Shown: positions 1 through 7,436, numbered from the stretch's first letter. The stretch: 11,326 nt of DNA from Prevotellaceae bacterium (GCA_031289385.1 JAITPP010000008.1:1-11326); one strand, 5' to 3'. The notes: generated by a model not told the origin, from the sequence alone. Numbers and translations are program-made.

Positions 1-103
1 ACGGAATACGAATTGAATAAACGCCCCCAGCCCCTAAAGGGGAGTTTGGCAGTGCAGAAAATTTAGGCAGTGCAGAAAATTCCCCTTTAGGGGATTTAGG
101 GGC
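1..103. repeat. Inverted repeat CCCCTAAAGGGGA enclosing an 18-bp direct repeat
   Basis: A 13-base arm, CCCCTAAAGGGGA (31-43), is matched perfectly by its reverse complement TCCCCTTTAGGGG (81-93). Each arm is itself almost palindromic around TAAA/TTTA. A shorter outer pairing GCCCC (30-34) with GGGGC (99-103) is also possible. Inside lies a direct repeat: GGCAGTGCAGAAAATT occurs at 48-63 and again at 66-81, an 18-base period. The first 20 bases (GGAATACG at 3-10) resemble the GAATACG units of the array at 3212-3295, so the window probably opens inside another repeat. The element is GC-rich compared with its surroundings. It may act as a transcription terminator for a gene to the left, or be a small repetitive element. 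The sequence does not decide. Confidence 0.8.
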
Positions 104-112
104 AAAGAGAAT

Positions 113-168
113 TAAGAATGAAGAGTTAAGAATGAAGAATGAAGAATGAAGAGTTAAGAATGAAGAAT
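113..168. repeat. Heptamer tandem array (TAAGAAT/GAAGAAT/GAAGAGT)
   Basis: Eight consecutive 7-base units without an indel: TAAGAAT, GAAGAGT, TAAGAAT, GAAGAAT, GAAGAAT, GAAGAGT, TAAGAAT, GAAGAAT. They follow the inverted repeat at 31-93. The remaining 169-297 stretch before the peptidase promoter is AT-rich. I see no gene there, only a 12-mer (225-236) shared with the region upstream of pruA. Confidence 0.9.
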
Positions 169-297
169 GAAAAACAATTAAAAATTATTTACACTCATCG
201 CAAAAACCTTTGTAAACATTGCGGTTAAACAGGTGCAAATAAAAATATTTTCATTAAAATTTAAACGGTTTTTAATTAAACGCAAATTATAATAACA

Positions 298-326
298 CTG
301 TAACTGAAAAAAATAATATATCTTTG
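298..326 (+). promoter_or_regulatory. Bacteroidetes-type promoter of the C1 peptidase gene
   Basis: TATCTTTG at 319-326 is a perfect match to the Bacteroidetes -7 consensus TAnnTTTG. A weak -33 candidate (CTG, 298-300) lies 18 bases upstream. Transcription would start around 332, giving a leader of about 35 bases before the ATG at 369. The element overlaps an in-frame upstream TTG at 324, so it argues against that longer start. Confidence 0.7.
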
Positions 327-368
327 CGAATGATTATTGACAAATCAATAACAAAAAATAATTATATT

Positions 369-1529
369 ATGAAACAAAAAAATATTTTAAATTCATTTGC
401 AGCAATATGCTGTGTTTGCTTGCTTTTTGGCTGTGCGGGCAAACAAAATAACAATTCAGACAGCAATAAAAACGAAACTGTCTGCGCTTATGTGTTTTCA
501 GGCGAGGAAATGCTTGATGTTACAAGCGTAAAAAATCAATCAAAATCGGGAACATGCTGGAGTTTTGCAACGGTTTCGTTTCTTGAATCCGAACTGTTGC
601 GACAGGGCAAAGGCGAATACGATTTGTCGGAAATGTTTAACGTGTATTATTCGTACATAAACAAAGCGGTAAAAAAAATCCGTCGTCATGGCAATTCGGC
701 GGCTGGGCAAGGCGGGCAGGCTCACGATGTATTAAATGTTATTCGTGATTACGGAATTGTGCCCGAGTCGGTTTACAGCGGGATTCCCGCAGGCGACAGT
801 ATTCACAATCACAGCAAAATGTCTGCCGCTTTAAAAGATTATTTGCAAAAAATTATCGATGCCGAAATAATTCCCGAAAATTGGATAGATGGCTACAAAG
901 CAATTCTCGATTCGCATCTGGGCGTTCCTCCGCAAACATTCGACTATAACGGCAACACATACACTCCGAAAGAATTTGCGCAATCGCTTATAAACACGGA
1001 CGATTATGTTGAATTAACATCATACGTTTGTTATCCTTTTTACGAAAAAGTTATTCTCGAAGTTCCCGATAACTGGTCTAATGATTTATATTATAATCTT
1101 CCTATCGACGAGTTTATGCAGGTAATTGACAATTCGCTGCAAAACGGCTATACCGTAGCGTGGGATGGCGATATAAGCGAAACAGGATTTTCGCATAAAA
1201 CAGGAGTTGCAATTGCGCCGATAGAAATTGTTGATAATTTATTTTCCGAAATTCGCGAAGAATATAATGTTGATGATAATTTGCGCCAACAAACATTTGA
1301 CAGCCGCGAAACCACCGACGACCATCTGATGCACTTGGTTGGAACTGCAACCGATAAAAACGGCAAAAAATATTATATTATTAAAAACAGTTGGGGTACG
1401 CAACGTAATAATTACGGAGGATATTTAAATATGTCCGAGCCGTTTACACGATTAAAAACCGTTGCCATAATGGTGAATAAAAACGCCATTCCTCAAAATA
1501 TTGCAAAAAAAATCGGAATAAACAATTAA
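369..1529 (+). CDS. C1B-family (bleomycin hydrolase/aminopeptidase C-like) cysteine peptidase, lipoprotein
   Basis: A papain-clan cysteine peptidase of 386 residues. The motif GTCWSF holds the nucleophile Cys63, with the oxyanion Gln57 six residues before it. The DHLMHLVG segment gives the catalytic His319, and KNSWG gives Asn340. The wide Cys-His spacing and the C-terminal tail fit the bleomycin hydrolase/PepC branch. PepC proteins are usually about 440-450 residues, so this one is shorter. The N-terminus is a lipoprotein signal peptide: a hydrophobic stretch at residues 6-20, then lipobox LFGC with Cys22, then a polar linker rich in Asn and Ser. The mature protein is therefore probably anchored in the cell envelope. 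I chose the ATG at 369 because the frame's upstream TTG (324) lies inside the promoter and the signal peptide starts correctly here. The last codons (Asn-Asn-stop) lie in a heptamer array that leads directly to nadB. The substrate is unknown; it is probably a peptidase in peptide scavenging. Confidence 0.88.
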   Translation: MKQKNILNSFAAICCVCLLFGCAGKQNNNSDSNKNETVCAYVFSGEEMLDVTSVKNQSKSGTCWSFATVSFLESELLRQGKGEYDLSEMFNVYYSYINKAVKKIRRHGNSAAGQGGQAHDVLNVIRDYGIVPESVYSGIPAGDSIHNHSKMSAALKDYLQKIIDAEIIPENWIDGYKAILDSHLGVPPQTFDYNGNTYTPKEFAQSLINTDDYVELTSYVCYPFYEKVILEVPDNWSNDLYYNLPIDEFMQVIDNSLQNGYTVAWDGDISETGFSHKTGVAIAPIEIVDNLFSEIREEYNVDDNLRQQTFDSRETTDDHLMHLVGTATDKNGKKYYIIKNSWGTQRNNYGGYLNMSEPFTRLKTVAIMVNKNAIPQNIAKKIGINN

Positions 1530-1562
1530 CAATTAATCATTAATAAATAATCATTAATAAAT
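1521..1562. repeat. Heptamer array spanning peptidase stop and nadB start
   Basis: Six 7-base units: AACAATT, AACAATT, AATCATT, AATAAAT, AATCATT, AATAAAT. The first overlaps the last sense codons of the peptidase, its TAA stop (1527-1529) spans the first two units, and the sixth unit ends on the first two bases of the nadB ATG (1561). The array is the entire intergenic spacer. The units belong to the same family as the TTAATCA/TTAACCA array at 9434-9517. Confidence 0.85.
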
Positions 1563-3123
1563 GGTAAAACAATCTGATTTTTTGGTTATAGGTTCGGGCA
1601 TTGCGGGTTTAAGTTTTGCTATTAAGGCTGCAAAATTCGGAAAAGTTACGCTGCTGTGCAAAACTACGCTCGACGAGGCAAACACAGCATTTGCACAAGG
1701 CGGAATTGCTGCGGTAACTTACCAGCCCGATAATTTCGATAAACATATTTCCGACACGCTAATTGCCGGCGATGGACATTGCAGTCTTGCAGCGGTAGAA
1801 AAAGTTGTACGCGAAGCGCCGAAACAAATTGACGAACTTATAAATTGGGGTGTCGATTTTGATAAAAGTACCGATGGAAAATTCGACTTGCATCGCGAAG
1901 GCGGACATTGCGAACATCGTATTTTGCATCATAAAGACAACACAGGATTTGAAATACAGCAAAGCCTTGTGCAGCGCGTAAAAACAGAGCCGAATATCGA
2001 AATTCTCGAACATCATTTTGCTGTTGATATTATAACACAGCATCATTTAGGAAACATTGTAACGCATCACACTCCCAATATCGAATGTTACGGAGCGTAT
2101 GTTTTTGACGAAAAAACCAACAAAATTCATACATTTTTAGCAAAAATAACTTTGCTTGCCACAGGCGGAATAGGCAATGTTTATCTTACAACCACAAATC
2201 CCAATATCTCTACCGGCGATGGCATTGCAATGGCTCACCGTGCGCGTGCTATTATCGAAGATATGGAATTTGTACAATTTCATCCTACGGCACTATACAA
2301 CCCCGGCGAACGCCCGTCGTTTCTGATAACCGAAGCAATGCGCGGCTACGGAGCAGTGTTGCGCACGCAGGATGGCAAAGAATTTATGCAAAAATACGAC
2401 GAACGGCGTGCGCTTGCGCCTCGTGATATTGTGTCGCGGGCTATCGACAATGAAATGAAAATACGAGGCGAATATTTTGTTTATTTAGATGTAACTCACA
2501 AAAATGCCGACGAAACCAGAAAACATTTTCCGAATATATATAAAAAATGTATTGAACAGGGAATTGATATAACCAAAGATTATATTCCCGTTTCGCCAAC
2601 CGAGCATTATCTCTGCGGCGGAATAAAAGTTGATTTAAACGCCCGCACATCAATAAATCATTTGTATGCGGCGGGCGAATGTTCGTGTACAGGTTTGCAC
2701 GGCGGAAACCGTTTGGCATCTAACTCGCTGATAGAAGCAATCGTTTATGCCGACGCAGCCGTAAACGATGCAAAAAATATTATATCATCGATTCAATACA
2801 AACAAGGTATTCCCGATTGGAACGACGACGGAACTTCGCTCACCGAAGAGATGATATTGGTAACTCAAACATTCAACGAAGTAGAGCAAATAATGAGTAC
2901 ATACGTGGGAATTGTGCGTTCCGATTTGCGATTGAAACGAGCAATGAGCCGCTTGGAAATTCTTTTTCGCGAAACCGAAAATCTCTTCGACAAATCAATA
3001 GCCTCGCGCAAAATATGCGAATTGCGAAATGTTATAAGCGTATCGTATCTAATAATAAAACAAGCAATGTTGCGAAAAGAAAGTTTAGGCTTGCACTATA
3101 CTATTGATTATCCGAAACGGTAA
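1561..3123 (+). CDS. nadB: L-aspartate oxidase NadB
   Basis: FAD-dependent L-aspartate oxidase, which turns L-aspartate into iminoaspartate (using oxygen or fumarate as acceptor) for NadA in cytosolic de novo NAD synthesis. At 520 residues it is close to the E. coli enzyme (540). The N-terminal FAD-binding fold has GSGIAG at residues 11-16, followed by the NTAFAQGGIAAV segment. The HREGGHCEHR block carries Glu113. His241 lies in FHPTALY, Arg288 in APRDIVSRAID and His349 in TEHYLCGG. These line up with the E. coli active-site residues Glu121, His244, Arg290 and His351 as I recall them. The GLHGGNRLASNSL block and a C-terminal helical domain complete the family pattern. The gene lies 31 bp after the peptidase on the same strand with no clear promoter of its own, so co-transcription is likely. 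nadA and nadC are not in the window. The start at 1561 is supported by the FAD motif position. Confidence 0.96.
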   Translation: MVKQSDFLVIGSGIAGLSFAIKAAKFGKVTLLCKTTLDEANTAFAQGGIAAVTYQPDNFDKHISDTLIAGDGHCSLAAVEKVVREAPKQIDELINWGVDFDKSTDGKFDLHREGGHCEHRILHHKDNTGFEIQQSLVQRVKTEPNIEILEHHFAVDIITQHHLGNIVTHHTPNIECYGAYVFDEKTNKIHTFLAKITLLATGGIGNVYLTTTNPNISTGDGIAMAHRARAIIEDMEFVQFHPTALYNPGERPSFLITEAMRGYGAVLRTQDGKEFMQKYDERRALAPRDIVSRAIDNEMKIRGEYFVYLDVTHKNADETRKHFPNIYKKCIEQGIDITKDYIPVSPTEHYLCGGIKVDLNARTSINHLYAAGECSCTGLHGGNRLASNSLIEAIVYADAAVNDAKNIISSIQYKQGIPDWNDDGTSLTEEMILVTQTFNEVEQIMSTYVGIVRSDLRLKRAMSRLEILFRETENLFDKSIASRKICELRNVISVSYLIIKQAMLRKESLGLHYTIDYPKR

Positions 3124-3130
3124 AAAAGAA

Positions 3131-3144
3131 TTACGAATTACGAA
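3131..3144. repeat. TTACGAA heptamer pair
   Basis: Two perfect TTACGAA units 7 bases after the nadB stop. They run into ACACAGAGATAAAAAAATCAATTAC (described by position 3144-3169), which resembles the reverse complement of the repeat at 4269-4287. The same heptamer recurs as three units at 9377-9397 and, inverted, at 4255-4268. Confidence 0.75.
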
Positions 3145-3173
3145 ACACAGAGATAAAAAAATCAATTACAACT

Positions 3174-3209
3174 TATTTCGGGTCACTTTTTGTCCACTTG
3201 CCCGAAATA
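3174..3209. terminator. Possible bidirectional hairpin between nadB and the MBL gene
   Basis: A perfect 9-bp inverted repeat, TATTTCGGG (3174-3182) and CCCGAAATA (3201-3209), with an 18-base loop, lies between two convergent genes. There is no U-run directly after the stem on the + strand. On the minus strand a T7 run follows after about a dozen bases. It is placed where a shared terminator would be expected, but it is not a canonical intrinsic terminator. Confidence 0.4.
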
Positions 3210-3211
3210 CG

Positions 3212-3295
3212 GAATACTGAATACTGAATACTGAATACTGAATACTGAATACTGAATACGGAATACTGAATACGGAATACTGAATACTGAATACC
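3212..3295. repeat. GAATACT/GAATACG heptamer array, 12 units
   Basis: Twelve consecutive 7-base units without an indel: nine GAATACT, two GAATACG (3254 and 3268) and a final GAATACC (3289). The array fills most of the gap between the convergent nadB and MBL genes and ends 10 bases from the MBL gene's stop. The minus strand of the array is free of stop codons and reads as a repeating heptapeptide. This makes a short spurious frame, not a gene. Confidence 0.95.
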
Positions 3296-3305
3296 AACTA
3301 CTCTT

Positions 3306-4091
3306 TTACAACAAAAAAACATCGCTTGGAGAGGTGCGCGGAAGTACATAAACATTGGTATTTATGCCTTTTTCTTTGAGTTTATCGTTAATTGTTTTGT
3401 AGGCAAGTTCGGGTAAATTATTTTCTTTGCTTAGATGACAAAGCCAGATGTTGCGCAAATTTTCATTCACATTTTCCGATAAAAATTCTGCGGTTTGACT
3501 GTTGCTTAAATGCCCCGAATCGCTTTTTATTCGTTGTTTCAGCATAAAAGGATACCTTCCCGAATCGAGCATTTGCTCATCGTAATTTGCCTCTATTACC
3601 AAATAATTTGCTTGGCAGATATGTTGTTTTGCATTTTCGCAAATATAACCCAAATCGGTAATTAAAGTAAAGCGTTTATTGTCAAACGAAATTGTGTAAC
3701 CAACAGTGTCGCAGCTATCGTGCGAAATGCCGAATGCTTCAATACTGAAATCGTTTATTACAATCGGTATATTTTTTTCGATAAAGCGTTTCGAGCAAAC
3801 TTTTTGTTTGAAAACAAAATTATCGTCCATCGCTTGGTGAGTTTTTTGGGTTGCATATACAGGCAAAAAGAATTTTTCGCTTAGTCTTCCGGCTGATTTT
3901 ATGTGATCTAAATGATCGTGAGTAATAAATACCGCGCAAACATTTTCTAATCTCATTCCTGTATAAGTTAATCGTCTTTTTATGGCTCTGACGGCAATTC
4001 CGGCGTCAATAAGAAATCCGTAATCGTTTGTTCCTATATAAAAACAATTTCCGCTGCTGCCACTTGCAAGGCTTATGAAATTAACACCCAT
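3306..4091 (-). CDS. YycJ/WalJ-type MBL-fold metallo-hydrolase
   Basis: A 261-residue cytosolic metallo-beta-lactamase-fold protein. It opens with SLASGSSGNCFYIGT (residues 7-21) and FLIDAG (26-31), typical of the YycJ/WalJ group. The metal-binding motif HDHLDH is at 58-63. Further candidate metal ligands are His124 (SHDSCDTVGY), Asp146 (LITDLGYI) and His219 (CHLSKENN). Length matches the family (about 265). In Firmicutes the homologue sits with the WalRK regulators and is linked to coordination of cell division and DNA processing. The exact reaction in Bacteroidota is unknown to me; a nuclease or phosphodiesterase role is an inference from the fold. It is transcribed alone, convergent to nadB and divergent from gcvP. 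Its own -7 box lies 18 bases upstream of the ATG, which supports this start. Confidence 0.9.
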   Translation of the reverse strand: MGVNFISLASGSSGNCFYIGTNDYGFLIDAGIAVRAIKRRLTYTGMRLENVCAVFITHDHLDHIKSAGRLSEKFFLPVYATQKTHQAMDDNFVFKQKVCSKRFIEKNIPIVINDFSIEAFGISHDSCDTVGYTISFDNKRFTLITDLGYICENAKQHICQANYLVIEANYDEQMLDSGRYPFMLKQRIKSDSGHLSNSQTAEFLSENVNENLRNIWLCHLSKENNLPELAYKTINDKLKEKGINTNVYVLPRTSPSDVFLL

Positions 4092-4108
4092 TCTTTAAAT
4101 TTTGATTG

Positions 4109-4116
4109 CAAAGATA
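4109..4116 (-). promoter_or_regulatory. -7 promoter element of the MBL hydrolase gene
   Basis: CAAAGATA on the + strand is TATCTTTG on the minus strand, a perfect TAnnTTTG element 18 bases before the ATG. That implies a very short leader of about 10 bases. I could not find a convincing -33 TTG at the usual distance. Confidence 0.6.
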
Positions 4117-4133
4117 TTAATTAATTTTGATTA

Positions 4134-4161
4134 GTCGTAAGTCATAAATCGTAAGTTGTCA
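4134..4161. repeat. GTCGTAA-type heptamers, left arm of the mbl-gcvP gap
   Basis: Four 7-base units: GTCGTAA, GTCATAA, ATCGTAA, GTTGTCA. They are the GTYRTAA family seen at 7322-7426, and they are complementary to the inverted units at 4323-4365. The gap between the divergent genes (4092-4499) thus holds two promoters near its ends and a repeat-filled core. I see no gene in it. Confidence 0.8.
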
Positions 4162-4200
4162 TTTCATAAATAAGATTGACAATATTTTCTTGTTTTTAAC

Positions 4201-4237
4201 CACAAAGTTCACAAAGGTTTTCACAAAGAACACAAGG
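4201..4237. repeat. CACAAAG short repeat cluster
   Basis: Four copies of CACAAAG or CACAAGG at 4201, 4210, 4222 and 4231, separated by 2-5 variable bases. Interspersed CACAAAG/CACAGAG repeats of this look are, from memory, common in intergenic DNA of environmental Bacteroidetes genomes. No coding or RNA function is visible. Confidence 0.65.
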
Positions 4238-4254
4238 TTTTTTATTCTACAAAT

Positions 4255-4301
4255 TTCGTAATTCGTAATTGATTTTTATCTGCGTGCTTTTTTAAAATCA
4301 A
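4255..4301. repeat. TTCGTAA pair plus TTGATTTT/AAAATCAA inverted repeat
   Basis: Two TTCGTAA units (4255-4268), the reverse complement of the TTACGAA units at 3131 and 9377, run into an 8-bp inverted repeat: TTGATTTT (4269-4276) and AAAATCAA (4294-4301), with a 17-base loop. The loop contains ATCTGCGTGC (4278-4287), the reverse complement of the GCACGCAGAT at 7488-7497. It looks like a small dispersed element inserted within the larger repeat block. Confidence 0.65.
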
Positions 4302-4322
4302 AAAAACAACTAAACAACCGAC

Positions 4323-4365
4323 TTACAACTTACGACTTACAAACTTACGACTTATAACTTACAAC
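4323..4365. repeat. Inverted GTYRTAA-type heptamers, right arm of the mbl-gcvP gap
   Basis: TTACAAC, TTACGAC, TTACAAAC (8 bases), TTACGAC, TTATAAC, TTACAAC: the reverse complement of the GTYRTAA family. With the units at 4134-4161 they form imperfect inverted arms around about 160 bp. One unit has gained a base; the others keep the 7-base period. Confidence 0.8.
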
Positions 4366-4384
4366 TAATTTTAAATTTATATTA

Positions 4385-4412
4385 TTGATATGTAAATTTT
4401 CTGTTATCTTTG
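4385..4412 (+). promoter_or_regulatory. Bacteroidetes-type promoter of gcvP
   Basis: TATCTTTG at 4405-4412 matches the -7 consensus perfectly. TTG at 4385-4387 is a -33 candidate with a 17-base spacer. The leader would be about 80 bases, AT-rich, with no ribosome-binding site and no structure resembling a glycine riboswitch. The box overlaps an in-frame TTG at 4410, so the coding start must be downstream. Confidence 0.75.
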
Positions 4413-4499
4413 CAGCGCGAAACGCACAAAAAATGGTGTTCATCGCATTTAAAACTTATATTTTATTATTATTTTATTCATTATAAAATCATAACAACG

Positions 4500-7322
4500 A
4501 TGTTAGAAAATTTCATATCTCGTCACAACGGCTCTCGCAAAAGCGAAGTCGAACAAATGCTTAAAACTATTGGCGTGTCGTCAATGCAGGAATTGATAAA
4601 CCAAACAATTCCCGAATCAATTCGCATAACAGAACCGCTTAAACTTGACACTCCCGTGAGCGAATATCAGGTTTACAATAAACTTCATGCAATAGCCCAA
4701 AAAAACAAAATATATCGTTCGTTTATCGGAATGGGATATTATGCAACAGCAATGCCGGCAGTAATTCAGCGCAATATTTTTGAAAATCCCGCGTGGTACA
4801 CATCCTACACTCCGTATCAAGCCGAAATTTCGCAAGGACGATTGGAAGCACTTATAAATTTTCAAACGGCGATATGCAGCCTTACCGCTTTGCCTGTTGC
4901 AAACTGCTCGTTGCTCGACGAGGCTACTGCCGCCGCCGAAGCAATGATTATGATGTACAATCAGCGTTCGCGAAGTGCGGCAAAAGAAGGCAAAAATATT
5001 TTGTTTGTAGATGAAAATATATTTCCGCAAACTTTGGATGTAGTAAAAACCCGCGCACTGCCTCTTGGCATTGAGGTTGAAGTCGGAAAATACGAAAACG
5101 CAGCGTTCGCCGAAAAAACATTCGGAGCAATAGTTCAATATCCTGCGGCAAACGGCGAATTGCGCGATTACAGCCGCTTTTGTACCACCGCTCACAGCAA
5201 AGAAATTCTTGTGTGCGTGTGCGCCGATATATTAAGCCTTGCAATATTAAAAGCACCGGGCGAATTTGGCGCAGACATTGCCGTAGGCAGCACTCAACGT
5301 TTTGGAATCCAGATGGGATATGGCGGTCCGTCGGCGGCTTATATGGCTACGCGCGACGAATATAAACGCAATATGCCCGGACGAATTATAGGAATTTCTA
5401 TCGATCGTCATGGAAATAAAGCACTTCGTATGAGTTTGCAAACACGCGAACAACATATTAAACGCGAAAAAGCAACATCAAATATTTGCACTTCGCAAGC
5501 CCTTATGGCAACAATGGCGGGAATGTTTGCCGTTTATCACGGAAGCGATGGAATTGAGCAAATAGCCTTACACGCACATCGTTACGCTACGGCATTTGCG
5601 GCAAAACTCGAAAATATGGGTTATACGCTTGCAAGCAAACATTTTTTTGATACAATAGAAATTCTTAACGCAGATATTGAAAAAATACGCAAAGCCGCTC
5701 TCGAAAAGAAAATAAATCTTTATTATGTTGATAACGATAAAATTCGTATAAGTTTTGACGAACTTACAAACTGCGACGAAATTCGCACATTGCTGTCGAT
5801 ATTCGGCAACGGTAAACTGATAGAAGATAATTGCGATTGTAAAAACACTGAGGTTGATAAAAAATTTGCCCGCGAAAGCAAAATATTACAACAAGATATT
5901 TTCAATAAATATCATTCCGAAACAGAAATGATGCGCTACATAAAAAAACTCGAACGGCGTGATATTTCGCTCACCCACAGCATGATTTCACTCGGCTCGT
6001 GTACTATGAAACTCAATGCTGCCGTAGAAATGCTGCCGCTGAGTTTTCCCGAATTTGGGGCTGTTCATCCATTTGCACCGTCGGAACAGACGCAGGGATA
6101 TGCAGAATTAATATCGGAACTCGAAAAAGACTTAGCCGTAATCACAGGATTTGCAGCAACATCATTGCAGCCAAATTCGGGTGCGGCAGGCGAATACGCA
6201 GGATTGATAACAATTCGCAACTATCAAAAACATTGCGGCGAAACGCATCGTAACGTTGCGCTTATTCCATCGTCGGCGCACGGCACAAATCCCGCAAGCG
6301 CAGCAATGGCAGGAATGAAAATAATTGTAGTCGATTGCGACGAACGCGGAAATATTAATGTTGACGATTTGCGCAAAAAAGCCGAAGAAAACAAAGATAA
6401 TCTTTCGTGCATAATGATTACATATCCTTCAACACACGGAGTTTTTGAAAGCAAAATATCCGAAATCGTTGATATCGTACACAGCAACGGCGGACAGGTT
6501 TATATGGACGGCGCAAATATGAACGCACAGTGCGGAATCACAAATCCGGGAATTATAGGCGCGGATGTTTGTCATTTAAATCTTCATAAAACATTTGCAA
6601 TGCCTCACGGCGGCGGCGGTCCGGGCGTTGGCTCAATAAGCGTTGCAAAACATCTTGCCGATTTTCTTCCATCGCACTCGCAAGTGAACGTAGGCGGAAA
6701 AAACGGAGTTCCTGTTGCCGCCTCGCCTTACGGAAGCGCAATGCTGTTGCCGATTTCGTATGCGTACATAAAAATGCTGGGCGCAGAAGGATTACGACAG
6801 GTTACCGAAATGGCTATTCTCAATGCAAATTACATTTCGGCATCGCTTAAACCTCATTTTAAAACTCTTTATACAGGCGAAGCGGGCAGAGTAGGACACG
6901 AATGTATTATTGATTTGCAACACTTCAAACGCGAATACGGCATTGATGCAGGCGACATTGCCCGCCGACTTATGGATTACGGATTTCATGCGCCAACGCT
7001 TTCGTTTCCCGTACACGAAACATTAATGGTTGAGCCTACCGAAAGCGAATCGCTGTCGGAACTTAACCGTTTTATAGAAACGTTGATAAATATAAAACAA
7101 GAATGTGAAGATATTAAAAACGGCAAAGCCGACGCCGAAGATAATGTTCTGAAAATGTCGCCACACACAGCCAACGAACTGTGCGCCAACGAGTGGAATC
7201 ATAAATATTCGCGCCAACAAGCGGCATTTCCGCTGGCATGGGTACGAGAAAATAAATTTTTCCCCTACGTAAGCAAAATCGACAATGGCTACGGCGACAG
7301 AAACCTTATTTGTACTTGTTAG
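4500..7322 (+). CDS. gcvP: Glycine dehydrogenase (decarboxylating), P-protein of the glycine cleavage system
   Basis: PLP-dependent P-protein, which decarboxylates glycine and passes the aminomethyl group to the lipoyl arm of GcvH in the cytosol. At 940 residues it is the full-length single-chain form (E. coli: 957), not the split GcvPA/GcvPB form. The N-terminal half starts FISRHNGSRKSEVEQML and contains GMGYYATAMPAVIQRN and the YTPYQAEISQGRLEAL block. The C-terminal catalytic half begins around GSCTMKLN (499-506). It holds SAHGTNPASAAMAGM, the PLP lysine Lys697 in NLHKTFAMPHGGGGPG with its glycine-rich loop, and a C-terminal SYAYIKMLGAEG region. I chose the ATG at 4500 because the homologous N-terminus begins there, and the longer frame would start inside the promoter. 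gcvT, gcvH and lpd are not nearby. The TAG stop shares its last base with the first unit of a 15-unit heptamer array. Confidence 0.97.
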   Translation: MLENFISRHNGSRKSEVEQMLKTIGVSSMQELINQTIPESIRITEPLKLDTPVSEYQVYNKLHAIAQKNKIYRSFIGMGYYATAMPAVIQRNIFENPAWYTSYTPYQAEISQGRLEALINFQTAICSLTALPVANCSLLDEATAAAEAMIMMYNQRSRSAAKEGKNILFVDENIFPQTLDVVKTRALPLGIEVEVGKYENAAFAEKTFGAIVQYPAANGELRDYSRFCTTAHSKEILVCVCADILSLAILKAPGEFGADIAVGSTQRFGIQMGYGGPSAAYMATRDEYKRNMPGRIIGISIDRHGNKALRMSLQTREQHIKREKATSNICTSQALMATMAGMFAVYHGSDGIEQIALHAHRYATAFAAKLENMGYTLASKHFFDTIEILNADIEKIRKAALEKKINLYYVDNDKIRISFDELTNCDEIRTLLSIFGNGKLIEDNCDCKNTEVDKKFARESKILQQDIFNKYHSETEMMRYIKKLERRDISLTHSMISLGSCTMKLNAAVEMLPLSFPEFGAVHPFAPSEQTQGYAELISELEKDLAVITGFAATSLQPNSGAAGEYAGLITIRNYQKHCGETHRNVALIPSSAHGTNPASAAMAGMKIIVVDCDERGNINVDDLRKKAEENKDNLSCIMITYPSTHGVFESKISEIVDIVHSNGGQVYMDGANMNAQCGITNPGIIGADVCHLNLHKTFAMPHGGGGPGVGSISVAKHLADFLPSHSQVNVGGKNGVPVAASPYGSAMLLPISYAYIKMLGAEGLRQVTEMAILNANYISASLKPHFKTLYTGEAGRVGHECIIDLQHFKREYGIDAGDIARRLMDYGFHAPTLSFPVHETLMVEPTESESLSELNRFIETLINIKQECEDIKNGKADAEDNVLKMSPHTANELCANEWNHKYSRQQAAFPLAWVRENKFFPYVSKIDNGYGDRNLICTC

Positions 7323-7426
7323 TTATAAGTCGTAAGTTATAAGTCGTAAGTTATAAGTCGTAAGTTATAAGTCGTAAGTCGTAAGTCATAAGTCATAAGT
7401 TGTAAGTTGTAAGTCGTAAGTCATAA
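7322..7426. repeat. GTYRTAA heptamer array, 15 units
   Basis: Fifteen consecutive 7-base units, all of the form GT(T/C)(A/G)TAA, with no insertion or deletion over 105 bases. GTTATAA and GTCGTAA alternate four times, followed by GTCGTAA, GTCATAA twice, GTTGTAA twice, GTCGTAA and GTCATAA. Variation is confined to positions 3 and 4 and consists only of transitions. The first base is the last base of the gcvP stop codon. TAA falls in all three frames within 21 bases on the gcvP strand. The rest of the gap to 7632 is covered by the next three entries; no gene is visible. Confidence 0.97.
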
Positions 7427-7436
7427 GTTGAAGTTA

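Noticed and set aside
324..368. Longer N-terminus of the peptidase from a TTG at 324
   Set aside because: The TTG lies inside the -7 promoter box and would place extra residues before a normal lipoprotein signal peptide.
3173..3355. Minus-strand open frame with a repeating SIQYSVF heptapeptide
   Set aside because: It is simply the translation of the GAATACT array, whose minus strand has no stop codons. It overlaps the MBL gene end and has no promoter or homology.
4410..4499. Longer N-terminus of GcvP from a TTG at 4410
   Set aside because: It starts within the -7 box, and the GcvP family N-terminus begins at the ATG at 4500.
4413..4499. Glycine riboswitch in the gcvP leader
   Set aside because: The leader is only about 80 AT-rich bases and shows no conserved aptamer core or stems.
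4617..5195. 192-residue minus-strand frame opposite gcvP
   Set aside because: It lies wholly antisense to a clearly conserved gene and has no recognisable domain; it is a coding shadow.
7322..7426. CRISPR array
   Set aside because: The unit is 7 bases with no spacers, and no cas genes are nearby.
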